From assembly GCF_900115685.1 (NCBI RefSeq), contig NZ_FOXJ01000003.1, forward strand, positions 1 to 64,000: 64,000 nucleotides of DNA, in the 5' to 3' direction. This stretch comes from Variovorax sp. 770b2. GTDB lineage: Bacteria; Pseudomonadota; Gammaproteobacteria; Burkholderiales; Burkholderiaceae_C. The notes below the pieces were generated by a model. The model ran no database searches. It was not told the origin of the DNA and saw nothing but the letters and a program-made list of their open reading frames with translations. The translations under genes and the position numbers were made by a program. How positions within the stretch are numbered: the first letter of the stretch is position 1; each line of letters opens with the position of its first letter. Positions 59,381 to 64,000 of this stretch are shown here, in pieces.

Positions 59381-60311
59381 GCAAGGCGAGCATGTCAAGC
59401 AAGGTGATCACGATGCCCTCCGTTGCCGCAGCATCTTCCAAGGCCTCCAGCGCCTCGCCCGCCGTGCCGGTGGAGCACCCGGGCATGGAGGCGATGCGCA
59501 TGTTCCTGCGCAACCCCGCCGCCATCGCCGGCATGGTCATGCTGGTGCTGGTGCTGGTCGCGGCCATCGCCGGGCCCTGGCTCTATCCGGCCGACCCGTT
59601 CGAGATCAGGACCGCGCCGCTCACGCCGCCCTTCAGCGAAGACGCGTGGCTGGGCAGCGACTACCTGGGGCGCGACGTGCTCACCGCGCTCATCTACGGC
59701 GGGCGCGCCACGCTGCTGGTGGGCGCGGTGGCCGCGCTGCTGTCGGTGGCGATCGGCATCACGCTGGGCGCCTTCGCGGGCTACTACGGCGGCAAGGTCG
59801 ACGCGGCGCTGATGAAGCTCACCGAGTTCTTCCAGGTGCTGCCCGCGCTGCTGTTCGCGATGGTGGTGGTCACGCTCTTCTCGCCCACGCTGGTGACGGT
59901 GACGCTGGCGATCGGCATCGTCAGCTGGACCGGCACCGCGCGCCTCACGCGTGCCGAGTTCATGAAGTACCGCGGGCTGGAGTTCGTGCGCGCCGAGCGG
60001 GCCATCGGCGCGCGCGACGCACGCATCATCTGGAAAGTGATCCTGCCGAACGCGCTGCCGCCGCTGGTGGTGTCGGCCACGCTGGCCATCGGTGCGGCCA
60101 TCCTGTTCGAGGCGGGCCTGTCGTTCCTCGGGCTGGGCGATCCCAACCAGATGAGCTGGGGCCTGATGATCGGCTCCAGCCGGCAGTACGTGCTCTCGTG
60201 CTGGTGGGCCGTGGCCTTTCCGGGCGCGGCAATCTTCGTCACGGTGCTGGCCGTCAGCCTCATCGGCGACGGGCTGAACGATGCCCTGAACCCCAAGCTG
60301 AGGGAACGCTG

Positions 60312-60312
<1 letters not shown>
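59377..60312 (+). CDS. ABC transporter permease, DppC-like
   Basis: 311 residues from the ATG at 59377, coupled to DppB-like by ATGA. A Ser/Ala-rich N-terminus precedes MRMFLRNPAAIAGMVMLVLVLVAAIAGPWLYPADPF, then DAWLGSDYLGRDVLTALIYGGRATL and the contact loop LTRAEFMKYRGLEFVRAERAIGARDARIIWKVILPN. It is the second channel subunit. The stop shares bases with the next start (TGATG). Confidence 0.9.
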
Positions 60313-61393
<1,081 letters not shown>

Positions 61394-61397
<4 letters not shown>

Positions 61398-62431
61398 CCT
61401 TCATCGGCAAGACCGACACGCTGCTCGCGGTCGAAGACCTGAAGGTGTACTTTCCGCGCGGCAAGGTCGGCTGGGGCCGCACGCCCGAGGTGGTGAAGGC
61501 GGTGGACGGCGTGTCGTTCGCGGTGCGCCGCGGCAGCACGCTCGCGGTGGTCGGCGAATCGGGCTCGGGCAAGACCACGACCGCACTGGCGGTGATGCGG
61601 CTCGCGCCCATCACCTCCGGCCGCATGCAGCTGGGCGACACCGACCTGGGCGCGCTGCAGGGCGAGGCGTTGCGCCAGGCGCGCACGCGCATGCAGATCA
61701 TCTTCCAGGACCCGTTCTCCTCGTTGAACCCGCGCGAGCGGGCGGGCGCGGCGGTGCGCGCGCCGCTGGACCTGATGCGTGTCGGCACGCCCGGCGAGCG
61801 CACCCGCCGCGTGGCCGAACTCTTCGAGGCGGTGGGCCTGCGGCCCGAGCAGCAGCACCTGTTTCCGCACCAGTTCTCGGGCGGGCAGCGCCAGCGCATC
61901 AACATTGCGCGGGCGCTGGCCACCAACCCCGAGCTGGTGGTGTGCGACGAGCCGGTGTCGGCGCTGGACATCGCGATCCGCGCGCAGATATTGAACCTGC
62001 TCGCCCGGCTGCAGCGCGAGCTGGGGCTGACCTATCTTTTCATCTCGCACGACATGGCGGTGGTGGAGCACATCTGCGACGACATCGCAGTGATGTACCT
62101 CGGCCAGATCGTGGAGCGCGCGCCGCGGCGCGGCTTCTTCGCGCGGCCGCTGCACCCGTACAGCGTGGCGCTGATGTCGGCGGTGCCGACGGTGAGCGGT
62201 GGGCGCCGCCGCGCGGCGAGCCGCATCAAGCTGAGCGGCGATCCGCCCAGCCCCATCGATCCGCCCAAGGGCTGCCGCTTCGCGGGGCGCTGCCCCGTGG
62301 CCGAGCCGGCCTGCGCGGCCGAGCTGCCGCCGCTGCGCGAAGTCGCGCCCGAGCATTGGGTGCGCTGCAGGCGCGTCGACGTCGTCGATGGACTGCCGCG
62401 CCCTCCTCTTTCGATTCCAGAGTCGCCATGA
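61394..62431 (+). CDS. ABC transporter ATPase, DppF-like
   Basis: 345 residues. Walker A GESGSGKTTTALAVMRL, signature QFSGGQRQRINIARALA, Walker B LVVCDEPVSALDIAIRAQ, and a C-terminal GCRFAGRCPVAEPAC. It pairs with the DppD-like ATPase. The start overlaps the DppD-like stop by ATGA and its own stop overlaps the amidohydrolase start by ATGA, so the hydrolase is part of the transport operon. Confidence 0.9.
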
Positions 62432-64000
62432 GTCAAAACAACGCAACCACCACCGTCTACCCCGCTCGCAAGATCATCACCATGAACCCGATGCAGCCGC
62501 ACGCCACGCACGTGGCGGTGCGCGAGGGCCGCGTGCTCGCCGTCGGCGCGCTCGCGGACATGCAGGCCTGGGGCGCGTTCACGCTGGACGAACGCTTTGC
62601 CGGCAAGGTGCTGATGCCGGGCCTGGTCGAAGGCCACTGCCACCTGAAGGAAGGCAGCATGTGGGACTGGACGTATCTCGGCTGGTTCGACCGCCGCGAC
62701 CCGGAGGGCCAGGTGTGGAGCGGCCTGCGCTCGATGGACGAGGTGGTGGCGCGCCTTGCCGAAGTCGCCGCGAAGATGACCGCCGACGGCGTGCCCGACA
62801 CCGAGCCGCTGGTCGCCTGGGGGTTCGACCCGATCTACTTCGGCGGCGAACGCATGACGGTGCGGCACGTGGACCGCGCGAGCGCCACGCGGCCCATCGT
62901 CATCGGCCATGCCAACGGCCACCTGATGAACGTGAACACCGCGATGCTGCGCATAGCCCAGATCACGCGCGACAACGAAGTGGAAGGCGTCGTCAAGTTC
63001 CCGGAGGGCACGAGCCAGGGCGAACCCACCGGCGAGCTGCAGGAGCCGGCCGCCATGTTCCTGGTGCTGCGCAAGATCGGCAACGCCGGCCTGCTCGCGC
63101 CGATGACCGAGGCCGGCGTGCGCTCCTTCGCGAAGCTGGCCTGCCTGCAGGGCGTGACCACCGCGACCGACCTGGTCAACAAGCTCACGCCCGAGGACTG
63201 CGGCGTGCTGGAGAAGACCACCGGCGACGAGGGCTTCGGCGTGCGCATCCTGCCCGCGTTCCAGGCCTTTCACGGCACGCACGGCGCAGCGCTGGGCGCG
63301 GCGCATGTGAAGAGCCTCGTGCCGCGCAACACCGACCGCCTGCGCTACGGCCTGGTGAAGATGATGCTGGACGGCTCGATCCAGGGCTTTTCGGCGCGGC
63401 TGCGCTGGCCGGGGCATTTCAACGGTGCGCCCAACGGCATCTGGGTCACGGCGCCCGCGCAGTACGAGGCCGACTTCGAGACCTACCACCGCGCCGGCCT
63501 CACCATCCACACGCACACCAACGGCGACGAGGCCAGCGAGGTGGCGATCGATGCCATCGGGCGCGTGCTGGCGCTCGCGCCGCGGCCCGACCACCGCCAC
63601 ACGCTGCAGCACGGCCAGATGATCGATGCGCCGCTGTTCCGCCGCATGGCCTCGCTGGGCCTGTGCGCGAACCTCTTCGCCAACCACATCTGGTATTGGG
63701 GCGACCAGCACTACGAGATGACCATGGGCCCCGACCGCGCCAACCGGCTGGATGCCTGCGGCAGCGCGCTGGCCGCGGGCGTGCCGCTGGCCATCCACTC
63801 GGACGCGCCGGTCACCCCGCTCGGGCCGCTCTTCACCGCATGGTGCGCGGTGAACCGCATCACGCCCAAGGGCCGGCTGCTGGGCGAGGCCGAGCGCATC
63901 ACGGTGGGACAGGCGCTGCGCGCCATCACGCTCGGCGCGGCATGGACGCTGAAGCTGGACCACGAGATCGGCAGCATCGAGTGCGGCAAGCGGGCCGACT
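62428..64000 (+). CDS. Amidohydrolase family protein (YtcJ/Amidohydrolase_3-like), cut by window edge
   Basis: About 524 residues are visible from the ATG at 62428 (MSQNNATTTVYPARKIITMNPMQPHATHVAVREGRVLAVG). The metal-binding barrel shows GLVEGHCHLKEG (His-x-His), LVKMMLDGSIQGFSARLRW, HTHTNGDEASEVAIDAIG, RHTLQHGQMIDA and IHSDAPVTPLGPLF. These are YtcJ-type amidohydrolases. ATGA coupling to the ABC importer suggests it hydrolyses the imported amide or N-acyl compound, and the FAD oxidase may act on the product. The C-terminus lies outside the window. Confidence 0.85.
   Translation, partial: MSQNNATTTVYPARKIITMNPMQPHATHVAVREGRVLAVGALADMQAWGAFTLDERFAGKVLMPGLVEGHCHLKEGSMWDWTYLGWFDRRDPEGQVWSGLRSMDEVVARLAEVAAKMTADGVPDTEPLVAWGFDPIYFGGERMTVRHVDRASATRPIVIGHANGHLMNVNTAMLRIAQITRDNEVEGVVKFPEGTSQGEPTGELQEPAAMFLVLRKIGNAGLLAPMTEAGVRSFAKLACLQGVTTATDLVNKLTPEDCGVLEKTTGDEGFGVRILPAFQAFHGTHGAALGAAHVKSLVPRNTDRLRYGLVKMMLDGSIQGFSARLRWPGHFNGAPNGIWVTAPAQYEADFETYHRAGLTIHTHTNGDEASEVAIDAIGRVLALAPRPDHRHTLQHGQMIDAPLFRRMASLGLCANLFANHIWYWGDQHYEMTMGPDRANRLDACGSALAAGVPLAIHSDAPVTPLGPLFTAWCAVNRITPKGRLLGEAERITVGQALRAITLGAAWTLKLDHEIGSIECGKRAD

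Overview
The window is uniformly very GC-rich, densely packed and rich in LysR/IclR/GntR regulators, Bug-type (TctC-like) periplasmic receptors and ATGA-coupled operons. This points to a beta-proteobacterium of the Burkholderiales, most likely Comamonadaceae (Variovorax-like). The taxon is inferred from gene content and style, not from a marker gene. Both ends cut genes: a VgrG at the left and an amidohydrolase at the right.

Layout: 1-875 is the N-terminal part of a type VI secretion VgrG. 1224-6885 (minus) is a six-gene catabolic operon (NTF2-like, Fe-ADH, TauD-type dioxygenase, FMN 2-hydroxyacid oxidase, Bug receptor, FAH-family hydrolase) facing a divergent LysR gene, followed by an SMP-30 lactonase. 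8987-32455 is an organosulfonate island. It holds a SoeABC-like sulfite dehydrogenase with a LysR regulator; a GntR regulator and suyAB-slcC-comC plus a Bug receptor (sulfolactate to pyruvate and sulfite); xsc-ackA (sulfoacetaldehyde to acetyl phosphate, sulfite and acetate); an IclR regulator with a CobS/CobT-like AAA+/VWA pair; and a second IclR with a Bug receptor, SauS-like and SauT-like enzymes and a TauE/SafE exporter (sulfoacetate to sulfoacetaldehyde). The parts fit one scheme: import C2/C3 sulfonates, cleave the C-S bond, then export or oxidise the sulfite.

32525-38837 holds a 14-bp tandem repeat, a lipoprotein, DUF2272, DUF3297, RNase HI and DUF4124 genes, and an unusual overlapping pair: a radical SAM protein and a methyltransferase fused to a nucleotidyltransferase-like domain. 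38996-42920 has an IclR, a GMC oxidoreductase and an MHS-family transporter. 42936-46084 has a cupin and a DUF6134/DUF1295/cyclopropane-synthase-like group. 46302-47305 is an AT-rich foreign insert with a frameshifted HNH-nuclease gene, followed by an ORF6N protein and a small hypothetical gene behind a highly folded leader.

48776-54449 holds a LysR gene, tauABC-like taurine/sulfonate ABC transporter genes, a dispersed-repeat-like element and a MocR regulator. 54604-64000 (plus) is a SnoaL-like protein, an FAD amine-oxidase-like enzyme, a complete dipeptide/opine-type ABC importer and an amidohydrolase, most of them translationally coupled.

The most noteworthy items are the combined sulfolactate/sulfoacetate island with an embedded CobS/CobT-like pair, the radical SAM and methyltransferase-nucleotidyltransferase pair, a shared GGAAC/GTTCC operator at all three IclR loci, an apparent CTG start for ackA, and a structured leader near 48.5 kb.
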